36,414 nt of DNA from Chloroflexota bacterium (GTDB lineage Bacteria > Chloroflexota > Anaerolineae > Anaerolineales > Villigracilaceae). Positions 25,623-33,280 of the stretch are shown one piece after another (the first letter of the stretch is position 1; every line of letters starts with the position of its first letter). The notes under the pieces are model-generated. The model had not been told where the DNA came from. It searched no databases and worked only from the letters and a program-made list of their open reading frames with translations. The position numbers and the translations under genes are program-made. Where the stretch lies: positions 1 to 36,414 of the forward strand of contig JACAET010000026.1 of the NCBI GenBank assembly GCA_013388685.1, in the 5' to 3' direction.

Positions 25623-26852
25623 CTACCCCTTTTTGGTTTTTTGGGCGGGTTTTGCTTTGGCAACGCGCGACTTTATGGATTGCGCGGCGCTTTTGATCAA
25701 GTCGGTTATGCCGGGCGGAGGCGGCGTTGCCTCCTTTTCGGGCCAGGGGTCGAGGTCGAACATTTTGCGCATCACATACCTGCCCAGCAGGGTGAAAGTG
25801 GCCAGGAAGGGCGCGGCGATTACCACGCCCAGCAGTCCCAGCAGGTTGGCGGCGATGAGGGCGGCGATCAATACGGCGGCGGGATGCACCTTCAAGGTCC
25901 GCGCCATGATGCGGGGGGTGATGAAGTTGTCCATGAACCAGTCAACGACCGAGGTGGTAATGACCACGATCAGCATGTAGGTCAGGGCGTTATCTTGTAA
26001 CCCGAACGGTTTGACCGGCTGAAAATAGGTGACCAGTGCCATAATGAGCCACGTCACGGCGGGACCGATGTAGGGCAGGAATTTCGCCAGCCCCGCCAGA
26101 AAGGCGATGCCGATGGCGTAACGCACCCCCAGCGCAGGCAGGAGGATGGAGTAGATGACCAGCGCCAGCAGAAAGATGATGATCTGCCCACGCAGGAAGG
26201 CATTCCAGATGCGGCTGAGTTCGTCGCCCAGCCTGCGCAGGTCGTCGGTATACCCGGGAACGTCAATCTTCAGGATGTTCTCGCGCAAGCCGCTGCTCTC
26301 CGACATGACAAAATACGAGACGGTCAGGATGAAAAGCGTCCAGCCGATGGTGGTGGCGGCTCCGCCTGCCAGTGTGCCGATCAGATTGCCGGTTTGCCCC
26401 AGCAGAGACTGAAGGATGGGAAGCACCTGCTGGCTGACGGCGTTAAGGTCGAAGTTCCGCATATCCAGGGTAAACGGACCAAAGACAAAGACCTGCGTGG
26501 ACAGGTCGGAAATGTACCTTGGCAGGTCGCGCACGATGCCCTGAATGGAACTGACCAGGCTTTGCACCTGTCCCACCAGCCCCACGCTCCCCCAGGTGAG
26601 CAAGCCGATCAAAGCGGCAAGGATGAACAGATAAACAATGTTGACCGCCAGTTTCCAGGGGATGTGCAGTCCCTTTGCCAGCGCGGCGGTCACGGGGTGA
26701 AGCAGATAGGTGATGATGAAAATCATCAACAGCGGCGGAATCAGATTGGAAAAACGATAAATCAGAAACGCCGCAATGCCAAACATTGCCAGACCTGCAA
26801 ACAGTTTGGTCGTGGCGCTCCAGCGCGGTGAGGCGGCCGTGTTCTGGGTCAT
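25623..26852 (-). CDS. AI-2E family (PerM/TqsA) transporter
   Basis: 409 residues, about eight membrane segments in the order two plus one N-terminal, a long amphipathic middle loop, then four or five. Hallmarks: FAGLAMFGIAAFLIYRFSNLIPPLLMIFIITYLLHPV at the start (read in pieces), GYTDDLRRLGDELSRIWNAFLRGQ before the core, and FLPYIGPAVTWLIMALV and NFITPRIMARTLKVHPAAVLIAALIAANLLGLLGVVIAAP segments near the end, matching the AI-2E transporter/PerM family. Members differ in substrate (autoinducer-2, Na+/H+, others), so the cargo is not predictable. The ATG has GGAGAC upstream. It follows the FHA gene on the same strand. Confidence 0.9.
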   Translation of the reverse strand: MTQNTAASPRWSATTKLFAGLAMFGIAAFLIYRFSNLIPPLLMIFIITYLLHPVTAALAKGLHIPWKLAVNIVYLFILAALIGLLTWGSVGLVGQVQSLVSSIQGIVRDLPRYISDLSTQVFVFGPFTLDMRNFDLNAVSQQVLPILQSLLGQTGNLIGTLAGGAATTIGWTLFILTVSYFVMSESSGLRENILKIDVPGYTDDLRRLGDELSRIWNAFLRGQIIIFLLALVIYSILLPALGVRYAIGIAFLAGLAKFLPYIGPAVTWLIMALVTYFQPVKPFGLQDNALTYMLIVVITTSVVDWFMDNFITPRIMARTLKVHPAAVLIAALIAANLLGLLGVVIAAPFLATFTLLGRYVMRKMFDLDPWPEKEATPPPPGITDLIKSAAQSIKSRVAKAKPAQKTKKG

Positions 26853-27096
26853 TGCGTGTCTCCAATCGTAATCCTATTCTACCGCTTGTCTCCCAAACGA
26901 GCGAACCTTCCCGCGAAACGAACGGGAAGGATTCCGCCCTGACAATGCCAAGGCGGAAAGGCGGTTGATTGTACGAACATTTCTTGTACGGTGTGGCAGA
27001 AATGGTTGCCCGTCAGACCCGGCAAAACATAACGCGCAAGTCCCCGCAGAGGGAAAATGTCTGCGGGGACCCGGTCGGTGATGGATATGGACTCCT
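26853..27096. other. Intergenic region with three hairpins
   Basis: No gene. Three inverted repeats: CCTTCCCG/CGGGAAGG (26906-26913, 26923-26930), TTCCGCC/GGCGGAA (26932-26938, 26952-26958) and an 11-bp stem GTCCCCGCAGA/TCTGCGGGGAC (27040-27050, 27060-27070). None has a U-tract on the minus strand, on which both flanking genes are read. Confidence 0.5.
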
Positions 27097-27714
27097 CTAC
27101 GAACAGATGCTGCCAAGCAATTGAGCGATGAGATTGAAGGGGAACATGCACCAGCGTGCGCCCGTCGGATCCGAATCCACCCACAGCAGCACACTGACGC
27201 AACAGCAGATCACCAGAACCAACGCGACGCCGGCGAGAATCGGCACAAGATTGACCTTTTTGGCAGGCTCCGCCTGCGAAGCCGCAGGGGCGGGGCTTGC
27301 AGGTACACTCCCCACATAATCGGCGGGTGGAGGAGGCGGAGGAACAGCCGGGCGGGAAACCGAAGGCACTGCCGCGGCGCGCGGCGACACCATCGTCGCG
27401 CCGGGATCGTTCATCACCACCTCGAAGACCAGCACGATCTGCTCTCCGAAAGAGACAACCTCACCCGCTTTCAGGACGCGCGGTCCAGCCAGGCGCTGCC
27501 CATTCACGAAAGTCCCGTTGGTCGAGCCGAGGTCTTCCAGGACATATTTGCCGCCTTGAAACGTCAGGCGGGCATGGCGGCGTGACACTTCGGCATCATT
27601 GATGACAATTTCATTCGATGAATCGCGCCCAATGTTGAGCTGGTCGCCTTCCAGTGTGAAGATTGCCCCGGGGGTCGGACCCGTCCGCATAATGAGTTGA
27701 AATTGAGACGCCAT
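27097..27714 (-). CDS. FHA-domain protein with C-terminal membrane anchor
   Basis: 205 residues. An FHA phosphothreonine-binding domain covers about 5-100, with the conserved G29-R30, S44-R-R-H47 and S64-T-N-G67 residues (GRDSSNEIV, SRRHARL, LGSTNGTFVNG). A Pro/Ala-rich linker follows (about 105-150), then one hydrophobic helix containing CCC (about 155-175) and a short tail with Cys residues. The FHA domain thus faces the cytoplasm, tethered by a C-terminal helix. Such proteins read Ser/Thr-kinase signals; no kinase gene is in the window. AAGGAG lies before the ATG and a good promoter is upstream. Confidence 0.9.
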   Translation of the reverse strand: MASQFQLIMRTGPTPGAIFTLEGDQLNIGRDSSNEIVINDAEVSRRHARLTFQGGKYVLEDLGSTNGTFVNGQRLAGPRVLKAGEVVSFGEQIVLVFEVVMNDPGATMVSPRAAAVPSVSRPAVPPPPPPADYVGSVPASPAPAASQAEPAKKVNLVPILAGVALVLVICCCVSVLLWVDSDPTGARWCMFPFNLIAQLLGSICS

Positions 27715-27743
27715 AAATTCTCCTTGCGGCTGAAGATGGCAAG

Positions 27744-27772
27744 AGTCTAAAGGTATCAGGCAAAAAAGTCAA
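27744..27772 (-). promoter_or_regulatory. Promoter of the FHA gene
   Basis: On the minus strand: TTGACT (27772-27767), 17-bp spacer, TAGACT (27749-27744), about 30 bp before the FHA start codon. Confidence 0.65.
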
Positions 27773-27789
27773 CGCCGGGATAATTACAC

Positions 27790-27817
27790 TTGACATGCAA
27801 TTATACGGGTATACAAT
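27790..27817 (+). promoter_or_regulatory. Promoter of the nicotinamidase-like gene
   Basis: TTGACA (27790-27795), 16-bp spacer, TACAAT (27812-27817). The predicted start near 27824 leaves only about ten bases before the ATG at 27834, so AAGGAG (27823-27828) would be at the very 5' end of the message. The promoter is back-to-back with that of the FHA gene. Confidence 0.65.
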
Positions 27818-27833
27818 CTATGAAGGAGACGAT

Positions 27834-28838
27834 ATGGACAAACTTCCTGTGCCCGAATTTTTCGACGCCGCCAAAGTCGGCGCCGTCTGGCGGATACCCT
27901 ACGAGGAGCGCGCCAAACAAGCCCGGGACTGGGCGCGTCTGCACGGACTTCAGCCTACCTCCGCCGATCAGACCCGCACCTGGCTCCTGCTGATTGATGT
28001 GCAAAACACTTTCTGCATTCCCGAATTCGAACTCTTCGTCGGCGGGCGGAGCGGGCGCGGCGCCGTGGAAGACAACACGCGCCTGTGCCAGTTCATCTAC
28101 CGCAACCTGGGCGGCATCACCCACATCACCGCCACCATGGACACCCACAAAACCCTGCAGGTCTTCCACCCCATCTTCTTCGTGGATGCAAACGGAGACC
28201 ACCCCGCCCCCTACACCGACATTCCCCTCGCCGACCTGCAAAGCGGCAAATGGAAATTCAACCACGCCCTCGCCTCGCAATTTGGCATTGCCCCCGAATA
28301 CGGTCAGCAGATGATGATCCACTACGCCGAAGAACTGGAAAAGAGAGGCAAATACGCCCTCACCATCTGGCCCTATCATGCCATGCTGGGCGGCATCGGT
28401 CACGCACTGGTCTCTGCGGTGGAGGAGGTGCTGTTCTTCCACTCCATCGCCCGCGCCGCACAATACGACATCGAGCTCAAAGGCGATAAACCCTTCACCG
28501 AAAATTACTCTGCCATCGGTCCCGAAGTGCTGAACGGTCCCATGGGCGAGACGCTCGGCGTGCGCAATATAACATTCATCGAACAATTACAACGTTTCGA
28601 CCGGCTCATCATCGCCGGGCAGGCAAAGTCTCACTGCGTCGCATGGACCGTCTCGGACCTGCTCGACGACATTCAGGCAACCGACCCGCAACTGGCAAAA
28701 AAGGTATACCTGCTCGAAGACTGCGCCTCTCCCGTGGTCGTGCCTGGCGTGGTAGACCACACCGACGCAGCAAACGCAGCATACGAGCGTTTTGCACAAG
28801 CCGGCATGCACATCGTGCGCGCAACGGCAGAATTTTAG
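27834..28838 (+). CDS. pncA: Nicotinamidase-like cysteine hydrolase (isochorismatase superfamily)
   Basis: 334 residues, longer than the usual 180-220 of PncA. Start at 27834, after AAGGAG; the frame upstream to 27795 overlaps the promoter. The nicotinamidase active site can be traced: D55 (LLLIDVQNTF), metal ligands D103, H105 and H112 (MDTHKTLQVFHP), K216 in ELKG ahead of ENYSAI, and nucleophile C268 (GQAKSHCVAW). IWPYHAMLGGIGHAL takes the place of WPxHCVQGTxGA. Nicotinate phosphoribosyltransferase follows, so conversion of nicotinamide to nicotinate for NAD salvage is the best reading. Extra residues are an N-terminal 50 and inserts between the motifs. A different amidase substrate remains possible. 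Confidence 0.75.
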   Translation: MDKLPVPEFFDAAKVGAVWRIPYEERAKQARDWARLHGLQPTSADQTRTWLLLIDVQNTFCIPEFELFVGGRSGRGAVEDNTRLCQFIYRNLGGITHITATMDTHKTLQVFHPIFFVDANGDHPAPYTDIPLADLQSGKWKFNHALASQFGIAPEYGQQMMIHYAEELEKRGKYALTIWPYHAMLGGIGHALVSAVEEVLFFHSIARAAQYDIELKGDKPFTENYSAIGPEVLNGPMGETLGVRNITFIEQLQRFDRLIIAGQAKSHCVAWTVSDLLDDIQATDPQLAKKVYLLEDCASPVVVPGVVDHTDAANAAYERFAQAGMHIVRATAEF

Positions 28839-28844
28839 CAACCG

Positions 28845-28890
28845 GAACAGGTGAACACACCTCGCGTGTCTATCCGCCTGTTCGCTTTTT
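28845..28890 (+). terminator. Terminator after the nicotinamidase-like gene
   Basis: GAACAGGTG (28845-28853) pairs with CGCCTGTTC (28875-28883), with an inner ACAC/GTGT stem, followed by GCTTTTT. Confidence 0.7.
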
Positions 28891-28921
28891 AATGACTCCA
28901 CTGCAAAAACCTTGAAGATTC

Positions 28922-28992
28922 ACCACAAAGACACGGAGTTACGGGGTTTCCCTTTCATTCAATGACTCTCCGTGTCTCCGTGACTCAGTGGT
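28922..28992. repeat. Imperfect palindrome of the ACCACAAAGACACGGAG type
   Basis: ACCACAAAGACACGGAG (from 28922) and CTCCGTGACTCAGTGGT (to 28992) form an imperfect inverted pair with a second CTCCGTGT copy inside. This resembles a dispersed intergenic repeat known from many Chloroflexota and other environmental genomes. It lies between the nicotinamidase-like gene and pncB. Confidence 0.65.
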
Positions 28993-29055
28993 TCGATCTT
29001 CACCTTTTTGCAATAGACTCTTTAATCGTATGCTTCAAAGTGGAATCGAGAAACC

Positions 29056-30399
29056 ATGTCCATTTTCAACAAAACTCGCCTGACCAACGAAACCTTCAAA
29101 CTCGACATCGAACGCATGCGCCGCGGCTGGTATTCCGACAAATACTTCGAGAACATCGGACGCATGCTCACCGCCCTCGCCGCAGAGGGATACACCTATT
29201 CGGGAAAATATCACAACCTGCCGCCGGGCATGTCGCCGGAAGAGATTGCCGTCGGAAACATCGAAGTGGAAATGCAGTGGTTCACCCGCCGCGTCGGCAA
29301 GACGATCGTCGTCGGCATGGATAAGGCGCTCGCCATGCTGCGGCACTGCACCGGTTATTGGAACGGCAATTCGTTTGTGGATACTTCCGATCAACTGCAG
29401 GTATGGGCAGTGCATGATGGGACCATCGTCGAATCGGATGGCAACCCGCTGCATGTGGAACCGGTCATCAAAGTGCGCGGGCGTTACCGCGATTTTGCCC
29501 TGCTCGAAACTCCCACCCTGGGCATCCTCACCCGCGCCAGCCGCGTGGCAACAAACGTGTACGAAACGCTCGTGGCGGCGCACGGAAAACCGGTGCTGTT
29601 CTTTCCGGCACGCTTCGACCTGCACGAAGTGCAAGCCGCAGACGGCTACGCTTATAACATCGCCGTCCAGCGCTTCAATTACGATTTTGCCCATGAACTG
29701 GGTCCCTTCGTCTCCACCGACGCCCAGGGCGACTGGTGGGGCGGCGCCGGCGGCGGGACGGTTGCCCACGCCGCCATCGCTTCCTTCCTCGGCGATACGG
29801 CAGAAGCAATGATGCAGTTTGCACGCATTTTGCCGGCGCGCATTCCGCGCATTGCACTGGTGGATTTCAACAACGATTCGGTGCGCGATTCGCTGCGTGT
29901 TCTCGAGGCAATGTTTTCAAAGTACAGGGAATTGAAAGACGCCGGCGATGAAGCCGAAGCCGCCAAATATGTTTTATACGGCGTGCGGCTGGATACCAGC
30001 GGGAGCGTGCGCGATGTGTCGGTGGCGCCGCTGGGCGACCCGGCGCTCGATCTCGGCGTCAACCCGCGGCTGGTGTTCAACGTCCGTCAGGCGTTGGATT
30101 CGGCTTGGGAAACGTGGCGCCTGCCGGAGGTCTGGAAAGAAGCGGCGCGGTCGTATTGCCGTAATGTGAAGATCGTCGTCTCCGGGGGGTTCAATCCTGA
30201 AAAAATCCGCAAGTTCGAAAAATTGGGTGTTCCAGCCGATATTTACGCCGTCGGTTCGTGGCTGTTCAACAACAACGGTTCGACCGTGACCGATTTCACC
30301 GCCGATGTGGTGCGGGTGAAAGTGCACGGCGAGTGGATTGACATGGCAAAGGTGGGACGCAAACCGCTCGATAACCCGAATCTGGAACGGGTGTGGTGA
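29056..30399 (+). CDS. pncB: Nicotinate phosphoribosyltransferase
   Basis: Makes nicotinate mononucleotide from nicotinate and PRPP, the entry step of NAD salvage. 447 residues, within the family range. Marks: LDIERMRRGWYSDKYF at the start (the tunnel-gating segment), LLETPTLGILTRASRVATNVY, FFPARFDLHEVQAADGYAYN in the middle, YGVRLDTSGSVRD for PRPP binding and KIVVSGGFNPEKI...GVPADIYAVGSWL near the end, the phosphate-binding GG and GxGS-type loops. It follows the nicotinamidase-like gene but has a terminator and a repeat between, so it may have its own promoter, which I could not locate. Ribosome site weak. Confidence 0.92.
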   Translation: MSIFNKTRLTNETFKLDIERMRRGWYSDKYFENIGRMLTALAAEGYTYSGKYHNLPPGMSPEEIAVGNIEVEMQWFTRRVGKTIVVGMDKALAMLRHCTGYWNGNSFVDTSDQLQVWAVHDGTIVESDGNPLHVEPVIKVRGRYRDFALLETPTLGILTRASRVATNVYETLVAAHGKPVLFFPARFDLHEVQAADGYAYNIAVQRFNYDFAHELGPFVSTDAQGDWWGGAGGGTVAHAAIASFLGDTAEAMMQFARILPARIPRIALVDFNNDSVRDSLRVLEAMFSKYRELKDAGDEAEAAKYVLYGVRLDTSGSVRDVSVAPLGDPALDLGVNPRLVFNVRQALDSAWETWRLPEVWKEAARSYCRNVKIVVSGGFNPEKIRKFEKLGVPADIYAVGSWLFNNNGSTVTDFTADVVRVKVHGEWIDMAKVGRKPLDNPNLERVW

Positions 30400-30400
30400 A

Positions 30401-30455
30401 CGTAGGGGCGGGGTTTCCCCGCCCAATAACAGGGTGAGAGAACCTCGCCCCTACG
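30401..30455. repeat. GTAGGGGCG inverted repeat after pncB
   Basis: 15-bp arms CGTAGGGGCGGGGTT (30401-30415) and AACCTCGCCCCTACG (30441-30455) with one mismatch, plus a small GGCGGGG/CCCCGCC hairpin within the left side. It begins two bases after the pncB stop codon and belongs to a widespread type of dispersed repeat. Confidence 0.75.
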
Positions 30456-30534
30456 GAATGGTTATCCTCTCAACCCTGAACGGCGCCCCCTCGACTTTCT
30501 CCTCACCGAACTCCCGCACCACACGATAATTCAT
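30451..30534 (-). pseudogene. 27-residue C-terminal remnant, possibly of a flavin oxidoreductase
   Basis: A short minus-strand frame ending in the right arm of the GTAGGGGCG repeat, which supplies its TAG. The peptide (VVREFGEEKVEGAPFRVERITIP at its end) reads like a protein tail, not random sequence, and resembles my recollection of the REFGEE...PFRxER tails of trimethylamine-dehydrogenase-like proteins. The N-terminal remnant of such a gene, same strand, lies 2.3 kb away at 32855-33210. An in-frame stop precedes its ATG. Confidence 0.4.
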
Positions 30535-30620
30535 TTCTCAGGATGTGACAACAGAATGAACAATCGAACATTAAACGTGATGGATTTCAGGATGACTTGT
30601 AATTTCCACTTTTATTAACC

Positions 30621-30648
30621 TTGACAAAAAAAAATTAGACTGCGTCAT
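30621..30648 (+). promoter_or_regulatory. Candidate promoter of the small-peptide gene
   Basis: A perfect TTGACA followed by an A-run; the best -10 (CGTCAT, 16-bp spacer) is poor. Located 27 bp before a strong ribosome site. Confidence 0.3.
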
Positions 30649-30674
30649 CTCAACTAGAAAGGAGGTGAATAGAC

Positions 30675-30764
30675 ATGCACGTGGTATATATCGTAGTTGC
30701 CGGGATCACGATTGCTGTAATTTTGTACTGCACTTTCACCACAGGCAAGATGCTCTGCCGCTAG
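30675..30764 (+). CDS. 29-residue single-span membrane peptide next to an ABC exporter
   Basis: Too short for usual gene finders, but it has a near-perfect ribosome site AAAGGAGGTGA (seven bases or so before the ATG), one of the strongest in the window. The product begins MHVV, has a hydrophobic stretch of about 18 residues (YIVVAGITIAVILYCTF) and ends TTGKMLCR, with two Cys. It could be a membrane regulatory peptide, a subunit of the following ABC transporter, or an exported or bacteriocin-like peptide. It lies in an AT-rich island 170 bp before the ABC genes, with a strong hairpin between. No family recognised. Confidence 0.6.
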   Translation: MHVVYIVVAGITIAVILYCTFTTGKMLCR

Positions 30765-30778
30765 AAAGAAAATCAACC

Positions 30779-30823
30779 CCTGCCAGCATTCATCTTCGCC
30801 ATATATACATGATTGCTGGCAGG
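30779..30823 (+). promoter_or_regulatory. Stem-loop between the small peptide and ABC genes
   Basis: CCTGCCAGCATTCAT (30779-30793) pairs with ATGATTGCTGGCAGG (30809-30823), one mismatch, 15-nt loop. No T-run follows, so it is a candidate RNA stability or processing element, or a partial stop, which would favour expression of the upstream peptide. Confidence 0.55.
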
Positions 30824-30913
30824 AAGCAAATTCCCGATCGGAAGATCAAAAGTGATTTGCAGATACAAAGCAAAGGATATCTGCTGTATCAGATGCTGAA
30901 TTGCAATTACAGA

Positions 30914-30919
30914 TATAAT
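30914..30919 (+). promoter_or_regulatory. Possible -10 element of the ABC transporter genes
   Basis: A perfect TATAAT 17 bp before the ABC ATPase start; no good -35 element. Confidence 0.35.
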
Positions 30920-30935
30920 CTCTTTGCGAGGTAAT

Positions 30936-31787
30936 ATGGAAACAATAATTGAAGTATACCGATTACGCAAGGACTTCAAGGATAAAACAGCAGTAAATAA
31001 TATTTCCTTTTCTATATCTAAAGGAGAAATTTTTGGGCTTCTTGGACACAATGGGGCAGGGAAAACAACTACGATCCGCATGTTAACTGGACAACTTCGC
31101 CCAACAAGCGGAGAAAGTTTTATTGCCGGGTTTAATAGCGCTTCCGAACAAGGGTTAATCAAACCCATCATTGGAGTGGTCGCTGATACACAAAACTTGT
31201 ATGAAAGAATGTCTGGGTTTGAAAATTTAAAATTATTTGCAGATTTATTCGGCATCAAGAAAACGCGCATCTATGAACTGCTGGAATTATTCCAACTTCA
31301 ACATCGCAGCAAGGAAAAAGTTGAGACTTATTCTAACGGCATGAAACAGCGTCTTTTAATTGCCAGAGCGTTATTGCATGAGCCCGATGTTATTTTTCTT
31401 GACGAGCCAACTAGAGGGCTTGATCCTACGTCTGCCAGAGAAACGAGAGAGATCATGAAAAGATTGGCTGAAAGAGGGACAACTGTATTTTTGACTACTC
31501 ATAACATGGAAGAGGCGGATACTCTCTGCCAAAGGGTGGCTTTTATCAGAAATGGTGAATTAATGGCGCTTGATACTCCGCAGTCTCTGAAACTTCTACA
31601 TGGAGAGCGCACCGTAATCATGACATTTACCAATGGAGAGAAGGCTGTTGTCCCTGTGTCGGACATAAATGACATCAACCGCCTACCTTCTATTGTTAAG
31701 GAAAGAAAAATTCTGACAATTCACTCGCAAGAAGCCACCCTAGAAGATGTTTTCGTAAAATTGGCTGGACAAGAGGCCGAGCAATGA
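30936..31787 (+). CDS. ABC transporter ATP-binding protein
   Basis: 283 residues from the ATG at 30936, which has GAGG upstream; a TTG four codons earlier is less likely. Walker A GHNGAGKTT is near residues 38-46, signature YSNGMKQRL near 133-141, Walker B VIFLDEPTRGLDP near 152-164 and the switch His in LTTHNMEEAD. The C-terminal 70 residues are the extension usual in the NatA/CcmA/drug-export (DRA) class, pairing with ABC-2 permeases. Overlaps the permease gene by four bases. Base composition is far lower in GC than the neighbouring genes, indicating recent transfer. Cargo unknown; the upstream 29-residue peptide is one candidate. Confidence 0.93.
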   Translation: METIIEVYRLRKDFKDKTAVNNISFSISKGEIFGLLGHNGAGKTTTIRMLTGQLRPTSGESFIAGFNSASEQGLIKPIIGVVADTQNLYERMSGFENLKLFADLFGIKKTRIYELLELFQLQHRSKEKVETYSNGMKQRLLIARALLHEPDVIFLDEPTRGLDPTSARETREIMKRLAERGTTVFLTTHNMEEADTLCQRVAFIRNGELMALDTPQSLKLLHGERTVIMTFTNGEKAVVPVSDINDINRLPSIVKERKILTIHSQEATLEDVFVKLAGQEAEQ

Positions 31788-32851
31788 GCGTCAAACGAAT
31801 ATTTATCTTGGCATGGAAAGATATTGTCGATTCGATTCGAACTCCCAGGTTATTGGTAATTATAATCACCCCGTTAATTATCGCGTTATGTATTCAATTA
31901 TTCTTTGGAAACAAATTGACTTTAAAAATAGGAGTCTATTCTCCTAATCCATCTCAATTAATTTCGACATTAAAGCAAATTGAACTGGTGGAAACCGAGG
32001 TCTTCGACTCGGCAGAATCTCTTAATACGGCAGTGAAAAATGATTTTGTTGAGGTTGGCGTTATTCTGCCTGAAAATTTCGATCTCCTGCTTGCAAATGA
32101 CAGGAAACCACGAGTAGATTTTCTTCTAGCGGACAACTCAAGGGAAGGTCAGGTCGGATTATCATTGATTCAGCAGACAATACAAATCCTATCGCCTGAT
32201 TCTCTGAAAATAGAATCAACCATAACGGTTTTGAAGCCAGACGTTTTGCCTGGCATTTCACTCCGAGGGGATCTTTCTATAGATCAGTATGCAATTATTC
32301 TATGGTTGATCATGGGATTGGTGGGCAATGGCGTGATGTTGGTCCCAACTCTTATTGTAGAAGAGCAAGAACGAAAAACTCTTGACGCCTTAATGCTATC
32401 TCCAGCGTCTTATTACGATATTGCTGCTGGCAAGGCTTTGGTGGGCGTTCTGTATTGTATGATCAGCAGCAGTCTTATTCTCATGGTACAGGGGGGAGTA
32501 TCGGGCAATATCCTCTTTACAGTTGGGTTGATAATTTTGGGCAGTTTTGTCCTTAGCTTATTAGGGGTATTGCTTGGAAGTTTATCTGGAAATTTACACG
32601 TATTAAATTCCTATGGGAGCTTGTTTGTCTTTATACTGACATTGCCAGCATTCATTGGAATGCTGGGTCCTAATCCTGTTATTCAATACCTCCAATTCTT
32701 ACCAACCTACCCATTGACTCAAGCAATTGTCCAAATCGTGAGCGGACAGTCTGAAAAAGCATTGCCCAGCCTGGCTGTTATTTTCTTGGAATGCTTGGTA
32801 ATATTAGGTGTTGTTGTATGGAGTTTACGAAGAAGGGAAAAATCCAGATAG
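31784..32851 (+). CDS. ABC-2 type transporter permease
   Basis: 355 residues. An N-terminal helix (about 20-40) is followed by an extracellular domain of about 120 residues (ending near 165, with LPENFDLLLANDRKPRVDFLLADNS read in pieces) and five or six C-terminal helices (180-350), the layout of NatB/YhaP-like ABC-2 membrane proteins (ABC2_membrane_3). EEQERKTLDALMLSP is the coupling-helix motif typical of ABC-2 exporters. Partner of the preceding ATPase. AT-rich like it. It ends four bases before the remnant of a flavin oxidoreductase gene on the opposite strand; no terminator is visible. Confidence 0.9.
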   Translation: MSVKRIFILAWKDIVDSIRTPRLLVIIITPLIIALCIQLFFGNKLTLKIGVYSPNPSQLISTLKQIELVETEVFDSAESLNTAVKNDFVEVGVILPENFDLLLANDRKPRVDFLLADNSREGQVGLSLIQQTIQILSPDSLKIESTITVLKPDVLPGISLRGDLSIDQYAIILWLIMGLVGNGVMLVPTLIVEEQERKTLDALMLSPASYYDIAAGKALVGVLYCMISSSLILMVQGGVSGNILFTVGLIILGSFVLSLLGVLLGSLSGNLHVLNSYGSLFVFILTLPAFIGMLGPNPVIQYLQFLPTYPLTQAIVQIVSGQSEKALPSLAVIFLECLVILGVVVWSLRRREKSR

Positions 32852-32854
32852 CCA

Positions 32855-33210
32855 TCAGGGTTTTACTTTCACCCTCTCTACCTTGTCAATCCCGTTGTAG
32901 GAAAGTTCAATACCTGCCAGCGCGCCATGACGATGCACCGCATCCGTCATCAGCCGCAGCGCAGGATGTCGTCATCGCTCCAAATGCGCCCTTCGAAATA
33001 GGGCGAGAGGTCGCTGGTGTGATGGATCTCGGTCTCTTCCGTGCAAACCACGCCCCAGCCGCCCTCCGCTTTCACGCCGCGCATTGCCGCCATTCCGTGC
33101 GGCATGCGGTGGCCGAATCCGTTGCAGTGTGGCACTTGATAGAAGCGGTTGGGGGCGGTGACAGGTCCGATGCGAAGCGGTTGGAAGAGAATATCAAACG
33201 GGCTGGTCAT
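32855..33210 (-). pseudogene. Frameshifted N-terminal remnant of a trimethylamine-dehydrogenase-like flavin oxidoreductase
   Basis: The first 86 codons from 33210 give MTSPFDILFQPLRIG, NRFYQVPHCNG, AMRGVKAEGGWGVVCTEETEIH and DDDIL, the start of the Old-Yellow-Enzyme barrel of the TMADH/DMADH family. The frame breaks at the end of DDDILRCG; reading on in another frame gives LMTDAVHRHGALAGIEL, exactly the next expected segment, and ends soon after at a TGA at 32855. About one base has been lost near 32955, and some 550 of about 670 residues are missing. An AAAGG ribosome site remains at its start. The AT-rich ABC island begins where the homology ends. Confidence 0.8.
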
Positions 33211-33280
33211 GTCGGCATCCTTTTTTTCTCGAAGAATACCATTCGATGACTCAGCCCGTCAATTGATTGCGGCTTTGGAT

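Noticed and set aside
27040..27070. 11-bp hairpin after the FHA gene as a terminator
   Set aside because: No U-tract follows on the FHA strand.
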